Below are positions 34,739-42,757 of a stretch of DNA of 64,000 bases, one piece after another. Origin of the DNA: Anabaenopsis elenkinii CCIBt3563 (GTDB taxonomy: Bacteria > Cyanobacteriota > Cyanobacteriia > Cyanobacteriales > Nostocaceae); assembly GCF_015245355.1 (NCBI RefSeq), contig NZ_CP063311.1:4321159-4385158 (forward strand), written 5' to 3'. Position 1 is the first letter of the stretch. Each line of letters begins with the position of its first letter. The translations under genes and the position numbers were made by a program. The notes beneath the pieces were generated by a model, which saw only the letters and a program-made list of their open reading frames with translations, was not told the DNA's origin and did no database searches.

Positions 34739-36892
34739 ATGCAGGTCTTACGTTGTTTTCCTCAACCAGAAATTATCAACCTCAGCGTGAGTTTGGGGCG
34801 TGGCGGTGAAGCTTGTATCTATGCAGTACCGTCCTCTGGTGATTTAGTCGCTAAAGTTTATCACAAACCAACAGTTGCTCACGCCAACAAACTCCAGGCG
34901 ATGCTGGTTAACCCTCCAGAAAACCCCACAGCTAGCTTGGGACATATTTCCATTGCTTGGCCTGTGGATTTATTACGGTTAAAAGATCAAGATCATAGGA
35001 TCATCGGCTTTTTGATGCCTCGGATTCGTGGGATGCGTCCCATTATCGACTTTTACAATCCCAGAACCCGTCGCCAACACTGTCCCTTATTCAATTATCA
35101 GTATCTGCTACGTACCGCTCGCAATTTAGCAGCAGCTTTTGCCGCTTTACATAATACTGGATATTGCGTTGGTGACGTCAACGAGTCCAATATTCTGGTC
35201 AGCGATACAGCACTGGTGACTTTGGTGGATACTGATTCCTTCCAAGTATACGATCCTGATCAGGATCTTGTTTATCGCTGTCCTGTAGGTAAACCAGAGT
35301 TTACCCCACCAGAACTACAGAATAAAATTTTTGCTCAACATGATCGCCAAGTCACCCATGATTTGTTTGGACTGGCTGTGTTGATTTTCCAACTTTTAAT
35401 GGAGGGTACTCACCCCTTTTCAGGTATCTTTCAAGGTACTTCTGAGCCACCACCCTACGAAGCCCGGATTGCTGCAGGACATTTCACTTATAGTCAAAAG
35501 CGTCAAGTACCTTATCTCCCTACCCCTATCGCACCTGCTTGGGAAGTGCTGCATCCTAAGTTGCAAGAATTGTTTTTACTTTGTTTTGAGGATGGTCACC
35601 ATAACCCACATCTGCGCCCTAACGCCCAAACTTGGTTATCAGTTTTAGCCGAAGCAGAAGATAGTCTGATTACTTGTACCACTAATCCCCAGCATCGCTA
35701 CAATCACCATTTAGATAGTTGTCCCTGGTGTGAACGTGCTTTACGCTTAGGTGGACGTGATCCATTTCCATCACCCAGAGCAGTAGAAAATCGCGAACAT
35801 CTACACCCGCGAATTGTACCGAAAAGGCGTTACGCCCAGCGTCCACGTTCTCCACAACGAGTCAGGCCGCAATCCCAAATAAATTCTTGGCAATTACCTA
35901 AGTATTCTGTTTATCAACCTCAAAAAAATACAAAGTTTTATCCCGCTATCTTGTGTTTACTGGGTTTTGGTCTGTTGGGGTATTTAGACGTAGCCATTAA
36001 ATTTACTCGTCCTTATATTTCTCAAAATGCCTACACTCAACAAACTTTGATGGCTCGTCCTCAACCCCAGCCAGAGACTCTGACTTTCGGCGATTACTAT
36101 CAACAAGGTCATGATGCTTACCAAGCACAAGATTATCACAAAGCATTACAAAACTTTAGCCAAGCTATAGAACAGGAACCAACAAATGCTAGTGCTTATG
36201 TTCACAGAGGTAATGCGCGCTCTGAATTGAGAGATTATGAAGGCGCTCTGGCAGACTATAGTCAAGCTTTACAGATTAACCCTCAAGAAGTTAAAGCTTT
36301 GATCCACCGGGGTAATGTTCGTTATGTGCTGGCTGAATATAGCCACGATCCTGATCGGGAATATAATCTAGCGATCGCTGATTTTAATCAGGCTTTATTG
36401 CTGAATGATCAAGCAACAGAAGCCTATATTAAAAGGGGTATTGTCCGTTCGGAAATGGCTAGATACAGCGGTCAATCTGTACAAGATTATCAAAAAGCGA
36501 TTCTTGATTTTACCCAGGCTATTCGACTGAATGCATCCAAAGCAGAAGCTTATTTTCAGCGCGGTGAAGTTCGCTATAGAATGGCACAATTTAGCAGCAA
36601 CTTTATTCCCGAGTATCAACAGGTCATTGCTGACCTCAACCAAGCACTAAAAATCAATGGCAACTTGGCGAAAGTCTATCTCAAACGGGGGATGATTCGC
36701 TATGAACTTACACAATATATTGGTCAAGACTCTGACGACAACCATCTCAAGGCTCTTGAAGATTTACAAACCGCTGCCAAGGTATCCTTAGAACAAGAGG
36801 ATACACACAGCTACCAGCAAGCGGTGAGCAGTATTTGTGTAATTATAGAAAGCCAATGTACTGCTTTATTAAAAAGTTCGGCAATGTGGTAA
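34739..36892 (+). CDS. Serine/threonine kinase with zinc ribbon, membrane helix and TPR repeats
   Basis: The 717-residue protein has a kinase domain at about 1-300: glycine loop LGRGGEACIYAV, Lys in LVAKVYH, catalytic loop VGDVNESNIL with D146, and DTD in place of DFG. A likely zinc ribbon ending CPWCER is near 328-333. One membrane helix (YPAILCLLGFGLLGYLDVAI) is at about 401-420. Five or more TPR units run from about 450 to 700. The kinase with CPWC ribbon is the usual third member of the TerY-P triad. The added helix and TPR array would place the kinase at a membrane with a protein-binding domain on the other side. Confidence 0.85.
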   Translation: MQVLRCFPQPEIINLSVSLGRGGEACIYAVPSSGDLVAKVYHKPTVAHANKLQAMLVNPPENPTASLGHISIAWPVDLLRLKDQDHRIIGFLMPRIRGMRPIIDFYNPRTRRQHCPLFNYQYLLRTARNLAAAFAALHNTGYCVGDVNESNILVSDTALVTLVDTDSFQVYDPDQDLVYRCPVGKPEFTPPELQNKIFAQHDRQVTHDLFGLAVLIFQLLMEGTHPFSGIFQGTSEPPPYEARIAAGHFTYSQKRQVPYLPTPIAPAWEVLHPKLQELFLLCFEDGHHNPHLRPNAQTWLSVLAEAEDSLITCTTNPQHRYNHHLDSCPWCERALRLGGRDPFPSPRAVENREHLHPRIVPKRRYAQRPRSPQRVRPQSQINSWQLPKYSVYQPQKNTKFYPAILCLLGFGLLGYLDVAIKFTRPYISQNAYTQQTLMARPQPQPETLTFGDYYQQGHDAYQAQDYHKALQNFSQAIEQEPTNASAYVHRGNARSELRDYEGALADYSQALQINPQEVKALIHRGNVRYVLAEYSHDPDREYNLAIADFNQALLLNDQATEAYIKRGIVRSEMARYSGQSVQDYQKAILDFTQAIRLNASKAEAYFQRGEVRYRMAQFSSNFIPEYQQVIADLNQALKINGNLAKVYLKRGMIRYELTQYIGQDSDDNHLKALEDLQTAAKVSLEQEDTHSYQQAVSSICVIIESQCTALLKSSAMW

Positions 36893-36970
36893 TTGCATAT
36901 GTAACCTACCAAATATAATCGGCAAATAATAACTATTATTATCTAAATATTTTGAGTATATTCCCAACAA

Positions 36971-37000
36971 AGACATGATAGGTTATTGCTTGTCATGTCT
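36971..37000 (+). terminator. Possible terminator after the TerY-P triad
   Basis: AGACATGA (36971-36978) and TCATGTCT (36993-37000) form an 8-bp stem with a 14-nt loop. A T-rich but interrupted stretch follows. It lies in the 346-bp gene-free gap (36893-37238) between the kinase gene and the polysaccharide cluster. The rest of that gap is AT-rich and shows nothing further. Confidence 0.45.
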
Positions 37001-37238
37001 AATTATTTTGTTGAAGTTCAATTGATGTATAATTCATAATCAATTATTCATTTATATTTTATAGACTTAATAAAATTATTTACGCCAGCTTCATTAATTT
37101 GTTATAGATAACAGTTATATTATCTATAGAAATAAAGACCTTATACCAGCAATTGGTTCTGATCAAAACCCGTGCATCTGTTTTATGCCCAGAAGTTGGA
37201 GAAATCAATAAGCGAGAAATCCTCAACAATATAATTAT

Positions 37239-38012
37239 ATGAAAGCAGTAATTCTGGCTGGAGGACTAGGTACACGCCTCAGTGAAGAAACTAGTATCAG
37301 ACCGAAGCCAATGGTTGAAATTGGTGGTAAACCAATTCTTTGGCACATTATGAAGATTTACTCCGCCCACGGCATTAATGACTTTATTATTTGTTGTGGC
37401 TATAAAGGTTACATCATTAAAGAGTATTTTGCTAATTACTTTTTACATATGTCAGATGTTACCTTCGATATGCGATTTAACCAAATGAATGTACATTCTG
37501 GTTATGCTGAACCCTGGCGCGTCACCCTAGTGAATACGGGAGATTACACCATGACTGGTGGACGATTAAAACGCATTAGTGAGCATATTGGTAACAGTAC
37601 ATTTTGCTTTACCTATGGTGATGGTGTCTGTAACATAAATATCACAGAGTTAATTAAGTTTCATCAAGAACAAAAAACCTTAGCAACACTCAGCGCAGTT
37701 CAACCTGCAGGACGCTTTGGTGCTATTTCCCTAGGACAAGAGCAAACTAAAATCAGCAGCTTTCACGAAAAACCTGAAGGTGATGGCGCATGGATTAATG
37801 GCGGTTACTTTGTTTTGGAACCAGAAGTAATTAACTTGATTGCTGATGACTCTACAGTTTGGGAGAAGGAACCATTAGAAAAACTCGCACAGATGAATCA
37901 GCTATCTGCCTTTAAACATGATGGTTTTTGGCAACCCATGGATACATTACGCGATAAAAACCTCCTCGATGAGCTATGGAAAAGTGGTCAGGCTCCTTGG
38001 AAAGTGTGGTAA
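37239..38012 (+). CDS. rfbF: Glucose-1-phosphate cytidylyltransferase
   Basis: The 257-residue enzyme makes CDP-glucose from CTP and glucose 1-phosphate, the first step of CDP-deoxysugar synthesis. The nucleotidyltransferase signature AGGLGTRLSEETSIRPKPMV is at residues 7-26, with GDGVCNINI near 128. The length matches RfbF (about 257). It opens a long co-oriented polysaccharide cluster and is followed by rfbG, its natural partner. A homologous gene stands near the start of the heterocyst envelope polysaccharide island of Anabaena. Confidence 0.95.
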   Translation: MKAVILAGGLGTRLSEETSIRPKPMVEIGGKPILWHIMKIYSAHGINDFIICCGYKGYIIKEYFANYFLHMSDVTFDMRFNQMNVHSGYAEPWRVTLVNTGDYTMTGGRLKRISEHIGNSTFCFTYGDGVCNINITELIKFHQEQKTLATLSAVQPAGRFGAISLGQEQTKISSFHEKPEGDGAWINGGYFVLEPEVINLIADDSTVWEKEPLEKLAQMNQLSAFKHDGFWQPMDTLRDKNLLDELWKSGQAPWKVW

Positions 38013-38057
38013 TTAAATGGTTGATTTACGTAGTATTGTATGAGGAGAATTTATCCC

Positions 38058-39164
38058 ATGGAATCCAATTTTTGGGCAGGAAAAAAAGTTTTTGTCACCG
38101 GACATACAGGCTTTAAAGGTAGTTGGTTATCACTGTGGTTACAAATGTTAGGGGCTCAAGTGTATGGTTATGCTTTAACTCCTCCCACAAAGTTGAATCT
38201 GTTTGAATTAGCTGGTGTTGCTGATGGAATGACATCGGTAGTAGGAGACATCAGAAATTTAGATTTTCTCCAGCAAGTAATGCAAACCTACCAGCCAGAT
38301 ATTGTGATCCATATGGCTGCTCAGGCGTTGGTGCGGGAATCTTACTACAACCCAGTAGACACCTATGCGGTCAATGTTATGGGAACAGTTAATGTCTTAG
38401 AAGCAGTCAGGAATGTACCCAGTGTCAGAGCAGTAGTGTCGGTTACCTCTGATAAGTGTTATGAAAATCGGGAATGGGTTTGGGGCTACCGGGAAACAGA
38501 TCCTATGGGGGGATATGACCCTTACAGCAGCAGTAAAGGATGTGCCGAATTAGTCACTACAGCTTATCGTCAATCGTTCTTTAATCCCGCTGATTACGCC
38601 CAACATGGGGTCGCGATCGCCAGTGTGCGAGCCGGGAATGTAATTGGTGGAGGGGATTGGGCTAAAGATCGGTTGGTTCCCGATATTCTCAATGCTTGGC
38701 TTTCCGGGAAAGAAGTTGTCATTAGAAACCCCCAAGCAGTGCGCCCTTGGCAACACGTTCTGGAACCCCTAAACGGTTATTTAATGCTGGCTGAAAAATT
38801 ATTTACTCAGGGTTCAGTATATTGTGGGGGCTGGAATTTTGGACCAAATCAGTCAGGAGTGAAAACTGTAGCTTGGGTAGTGAATCAGCTACAGCAGTTT
38901 TGGGGTGACAACGCTCATTGGATTGAGGATGGTGGAGTTAAACCCCATGAGGCTAATTTTTTAACCTTGGATTGTTCTAAAGCCCGGACTGAAATTCATT
39001 GGGAACCTCAATTAGATTTACCGACTGCTTTAGCTTGGATTGTGGATTGGACTAAAGCCTGGCAAAAAGGCCATGATATGCAGGAAAAAACCCAATCTCA
39101 GATTCAGCAGTTTATGCAACTTGCAGATTTTCAGCAACGAGAATTTTCTCTGGTAGTAGTTTAA
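38058..39164 (+). CDS. rfbG: CDP-glucose 4,6-dehydratase
   Basis: The 368-residue NAD-dependent short-chain dehydrogenase converts CDP-glucose to CDP-4-keto-6-deoxyglucose. The Rossmann motif is VTGHTGFKGSWL near residue 15. The catalytic Thr/Tyr/Lys set is in SVTSDKCYEN and YDPYSSSKG. The RfbG-typical RAGNVIGGGDWAKDRLVPDI is near 200. The start at 38058 is preferred to an ATG at 38040, because TGAGGAGAA (38040-38048) is a good ribosome binding site only for the later ATG. It is 45 nt after rfbF and works on the rfbF product. Confidence 0.95.
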   Translation: MESNFWAGKKVFVTGHTGFKGSWLSLWLQMLGAQVYGYALTPPTKLNLFELAGVADGMTSVVGDIRNLDFLQQVMQTYQPDIVIHMAAQALVRESYYNPVDTYAVNVMGTVNVLEAVRNVPSVRAVVSVTSDKCYENREWVWGYRETDPMGGYDPYSSSKGCAELVTTAYRQSFFNPADYAQHGVAIASVRAGNVIGGGDWAKDRLVPDILNAWLSGKEVVIRNPQAVRPWQHVLEPLNGYLMLAEKLFTQGSVYCGGWNFGPNQSGVKTVAWVVNQLQQFWGDNAHWIEDGGVKPHEANFLTLDCSKARTEIHWEPQLDLPTALAWIVDWTKAWQKGHDMQEKTQSQIQQFMQLADFQQREFSLVVV

Positions 39165-39225
39165 TACATGAATAGTGGGATTAATTAAACTACCGATTAC
39201 GAGATAATCTAACTTCATAAATTCT

Positions 39226-39777
39226 ATGAATTTTACTCCAACTGCACTCAAAGACGCATTCATTGTTGATGTGGAAAAAAAGCCGGATCATAGGGGATTT
39301 TTCGCACGTGGTTTCTGTGCTCAGGAATTTATGGCACATGGTTTAAAACCTACGGTTGCCCAATGTAATATATCTTTTAACCACAAGAAGGGTACTGTCA
39401 GAGGAATGCATTATCAAGTGTCCCCAGCTGCAGAAACCAAATTAGTGCGTTGTACTCAAGGGGCTATCTATGACGTAATTATTGATATGCGTCCTGATTC
39501 CCCCACATTTTTATCACATATTGGTGTGGAATTGACCGCAGAAAACCATCGAGCTTTGTATGTCCCAGAAATGTTTGCTCATGGTTATCAAACCCTGACA
39601 GATGAGGCTGAGGTTGTCTATCAAGTCGGTGAGTTTTATACACCAGGTTATGAACGGGGATTACGCTATAATGACCCATTTTTTAATATTGAATGGCCTC
39701 TAAAAGTGACTGAGATTTCAGAGAAAGACTTAAATTGGACTTTACTGGAAATGATCCCGGTTGGTAGCGCGGATTAA
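39226..39777 (+). CDS. dTDP-4-dehydrorhamnose 3,5-epimerase family protein
   Basis: The 183-residue cupin-fold enzyme has the RmlC pattern: DHRGFFARGFC near 22, GTVRGMHYQ near 62 with the catalytic His region, and FAHGYQTLTDEAEVVYQV near 118-135. In this operon it probably epimerises the CDP-4-keto-6-deoxysugar made by RfbG and not a dTDP sugar, since no rmlA or rmlB gene is present. That substrate call is inference. Confidence 0.88.
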   Translation: MNFTPTALKDAFIVDVEKKPDHRGFFARGFCAQEFMAHGLKPTVAQCNISFNHKKGTVRGMHYQVSPAAETKLVRCTQGAIYDVIIDMRPDSPTFLSHIGVELTAENHRALYVPEMFAHGYQTLTDEAEVVYQVGEFYTPGYERGLRYNDPFFNIEWPLKVTEISEKDLNWTLLEMIPVGSAD

Positions 39778-39841
39778 TTTTATAAGTGTATTTACTGATT
39801 TTGTCCAGAATTTTAAAAAAATAACACAGAAGGTTGAGCTA

Positions 39842-41155
39842 ATGATTATTATTGATCGTGCCTTACAAGCCCGCGCAGCAGCAGGTAATCCGGTGAAAGT
39901 GGGGATGATTGGTGCTGGTTTTATGGGTCGGGGGATTGCTAATCAAATTATTAATTCAGTTCCCGGAATGGAGTTAGTGGCGGTTTTTAGCCGTCAGGTT
40001 GATGCAGCTAAAAGAGCTTATACAGAAGCAGGACGAGAAAATATTCAAGTTGTTACCAGTGTAACCGAATTAGAAACAGCGATCGCACAGCATAAATATG
40101 CAGTTACCGAAGATGCTGAATTACTCTGCCAAGCTGAGGGAATTGATGCCATCATCGAAGTGACTGGCGCAGTCGAATTTGGTGCTCACATTGTGATGGA
40201 AGCGATCGCCCATGGTAAACATGTAATTATGATGAACGCCGAACTTGACGCGACCATCGGACCGATCCTCAAAGTGTATGCCGACAAAGCTGGAGTCATT
40301 CTCAGCGCCTGTGATGGTGATCAACCAGGGGTAGAAATGAATCTTTACCGATTTGTCAAAAGTATTGGTCTAACTCCCCTATTATGCGGTAATATTAAGG
40401 GACTTCAAGACCCCTATCGCAATCCCACAACCCAAGAAGCATTTGCTAAACGTTGGGGTCAAAAAGCCCACATGGTCACCAGCTTTGCCGATGGAACCAA
40501 AATATCCTTCGAGCAAGCGATCGTTGCCAACGCCACAGGAATGAAAGTAGCCCAGCGGGGAATGCTAGGTTACAACTTCACTGGTCATGTAGATCAAATG
40601 ACCAAAATGTACGATGTAGAACAACTCAAAGAACTTGGTGGTATTGTTGATTATGTAGTTGGCGCTCAACCTAGCCCTGGCGTGTTTGTATTTGCTACTC
40701 ATGAAGACCCCAAACAACGCCACTATCTAGATTTGTACAAATTAGGTGAAGGTCCCTTATATAGCTTCTACACTCCCTATCACCTCTGCCATTTTGAAGT
40801 TCCATTATCCGTAGCCCGTGCTGTCCTGTTCCAGGATACCGTTTTATCTCCCCTAGCCGGCCCAGTGGTAGATGTAATCACCACTGCCAAAATTAACCTC
40901 AAAGCTGGCGAAACCCTAGATGGTATTGGCTACTATATGACCTACGGCCAATGTGAGAATTCTGCCATTGTTCAACACCAGAAATTGCTACCCATCGGTT
41001 TAGCCGAAGGATGTCGCCTCAAACGAGACATTTACCAGGATCAAGTCATCACCTACGATGATGTAGAGTTACCTCAAGGTAGACTTTGCGACCAACTGCG
41101 CGCAGAACAGAACGCTTATTTTGCATCCGAAAAAGTTCTGGCAATGGTTGGGTAA
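39842..41155 (+). CDS. NAD(P)-dependent oxidoreductase with SAF domain
   Basis: The 437-residue protein has an N-terminal Rossmann domain (VKVGMIGAGFMGRGIANQII near 19), a homoserine-dehydrogenase-like middle part, and a C-terminal SAF domain (AEGCRLKRDIYQDQVITYDDV near 390). It is found beside rfbF/rfbG in sugar clusters. A role as ketosugar reductase or in side-chain addition is possible but unproven. The ATG at 39842 is chosen. A start at 39761 would overlap the epimerase gene and add 27 unrelated residues. Confidence 0.82.
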   Translation: MIIIDRALQARAAAGNPVKVGMIGAGFMGRGIANQIINSVPGMELVAVFSRQVDAAKRAYTEAGRENIQVVTSVTELETAIAQHKYAVTEDAELLCQAEGIDAIIEVTGAVEFGAHIVMEAIAHGKHVIMMNAELDATIGPILKVYADKAGVILSACDGDQPGVEMNLYRFVKSIGLTPLLCGNIKGLQDPYRNPTTQEAFAKRWGQKAHMVTSFADGTKISFEQAIVANATGMKVAQRGMLGYNFTGHVDQMTKMYDVEQLKELGGIVDYVVGAQPSPGVFVFATHEDPKQRHYLDLYKLGEGPLYSFYTPYHLCHFEVPLSVARAVLFQDTVLSPLAGPVVDVITTAKINLKAGETLDGIGYYMTYGQCENSAIVQHQKLLPIGLAEGCRLKRDIYQDQVITYDDVELPQGRLCDQLRAEQNAYFASEKVLAMVG

Positions 41156-41191
41156 TAACAGTATCTTTTGTATCAGTGCAGTGAAGAAACC

Positions 41192-41220
41192 CCCTCAAAA
41201 GCTCAGACGATATTTGAGGG
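41192..41220 (+). terminator. Hairpin after the SAF-domain oxidoreductase
   Basis: CCCTCAAA (41192-41199) and TTTGAGGG (41213-41220) form an 8-bp perfect stem with a 13-nt loop, 37 nt after the stop codon. There is no T-run, so this may be a weak terminator or a processing site that divides the sugar-synthesis genes from the genes downstream. Confidence 0.45.
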
Positions 41221-41431
41221 AATCTTCCACAAAAACATCAATTGAGTTTGTAGTTAGAACTTGATTCCCAGCAACATTGATCATGAGGGCAGATCTTTTG
41301 ACCTTGTCTAGGTTTGTATGTAGAGGGGAAAGATATCAGAATCGGCATTGATAATTCTCACAACTCAAGTTATTAACAGCAACTAGCTGCAAACTTTTGC
41401 AACATACTTAACAAGAAATTTACACACAACT

Positions 41432-42523
41432 ATGAAAATTGCTCTAGTTCATGATTACTTAACCCAGCGCGGTGGAGCAGAGCGCGTATTTGAGTTACTT
41501 TGTAGACGCTATCCCGAAGCGGATGTTTTTACCTCTTTATACAATCCGCAAAAAACTATTGATATGGGTGAGCGTATAGTTAAAACTACTTTTTTGCAAA
41601 AAATACCCGGTGCAGTCAAGTATTTTAGATTGATGGCTCCTTTGTATTTTCCTGCCTTTCGTGCTTTAGATTTACAAGATTACGATTTGATTATTAGTAG
41701 CAGTACTAGCTTTGCCAAAGCAGTACGCAAACGTCAAGATGCAAAACATATTTGTTTTTGTCATAATATTACCCGTTTCCTGTGGGATACAGAAACTTAT
41801 TTAAGGGAATATGGAGACTACCGATATTTTGCGCCATTAATTGAGCAAATTTTTCAATTAATGAGAAATCTGGACTTGAAATATGCTCAGGAACCTGACT
41901 TATACATTGCTAACTCTAGTATAGTTGCCCGTCGTATTGAAAAAATTTATAATAAACAAGCAATTGCCATTAACTATCCCATTGATACAAATAACTTTGT
42001 GTTTTCAGATATAAAAGATGAATATTATTTAGCCTCAGCGAGAATGATCAGCTATAAGCGGCTAGATATAATTATCGAAGCATTTAATTGGCTAGGTTGG
42101 CAATTATTAATCTCAGGTGATGGACCTGAACAAGAACGTCTCAAAGCTAAAGCTTTAGATAATATTAAATTTTTAGGACACGTCAGTGATTCTCAACGCA
42201 AAGAATTATTTTCTAAAGCCAAGTCTGTGATAGTTGCAGCTTTAGAGGATTATGGATTAGTTCCAGTTGAGGCCAATGCTAGTGGCACACCCGTGATTGC
42301 CTACGGGGCAGGTGGAGTTTTAGATACACAGATACACGGTAAAACAGGGGTATTGTTTAACAGACAAACACCAGAGTCCATACAATCTGCATTACTAGAG
42401 TCCGGACGAATCATTTGGGATTATGAAAGTATTCGTAACCATGCAGTGAATAATTTTTCGGAGCCAGTATTTTTTAACAAGGTTGAGCAGCTTATTGAAC
42501 AAACTTGTAGTGTGAATTTATAA
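41432..42523 (+). CDS. GT4-family glycosyltransferase
   Basis: The 363-residue GT-B enzyme begins MKIALVHDYLTQRGGAERVF, as in mannosyl- and related transferases of O-antigen pathways. It has the donor-binding region ISGDGPEQERLKA near 226 and an E-x7-E-like AALEDYGLVPVEANASGTPV near 270. It would add one sugar to a lipid-linked repeat unit on the cytoplasmic face. Donor and acceptor are unknown. Confidence 0.9.
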   Translation: MKIALVHDYLTQRGGAERVFELLCRRYPEADVFTSLYNPQKTIDMGERIVKTTFLQKIPGAVKYFRLMAPLYFPAFRALDLQDYDLIISSSTSFAKAVRKRQDAKHICFCHNITRFLWDTETYLREYGDYRYFAPLIEQIFQLMRNLDLKYAQEPDLYIANSSIVARRIEKIYNKQAIAINYPIDTNNFVFSDIKDEYYLASARMISYKRLDIIIEAFNWLGWQLLISGDGPEQERLKAKALDNIKFLGHVSDSQRKELFSKAKSVIVAALEDYGLVPVEANASGTPVIAYGAGGVLDTQIHGKTGVLFNRQTPESIQSALLESGRIIWDYESIRNHAVNNFSEPVFFNKVEQLIEQTCSVNL

Positions 42524-42757
42524 TTTTTGAGCTATTGTATACTAAATATCAAAACGAAGCAAAGATGACACTTCTAGAAATAAAAATCGAGTTATATTTT
42601 CTAAATTAAAGATTAGGTAAAGCTAATGTTTCCACCATAAAATCTATTGTCATAGTTAGCCTGAGAGATTAGAATCAGGGAGAATTAAAAGTAGTATGAC
42701 TATATCCCGCAGGGGATTTAAGTTACCCATAGCGTATCGTATATCAGGATAATAAAC

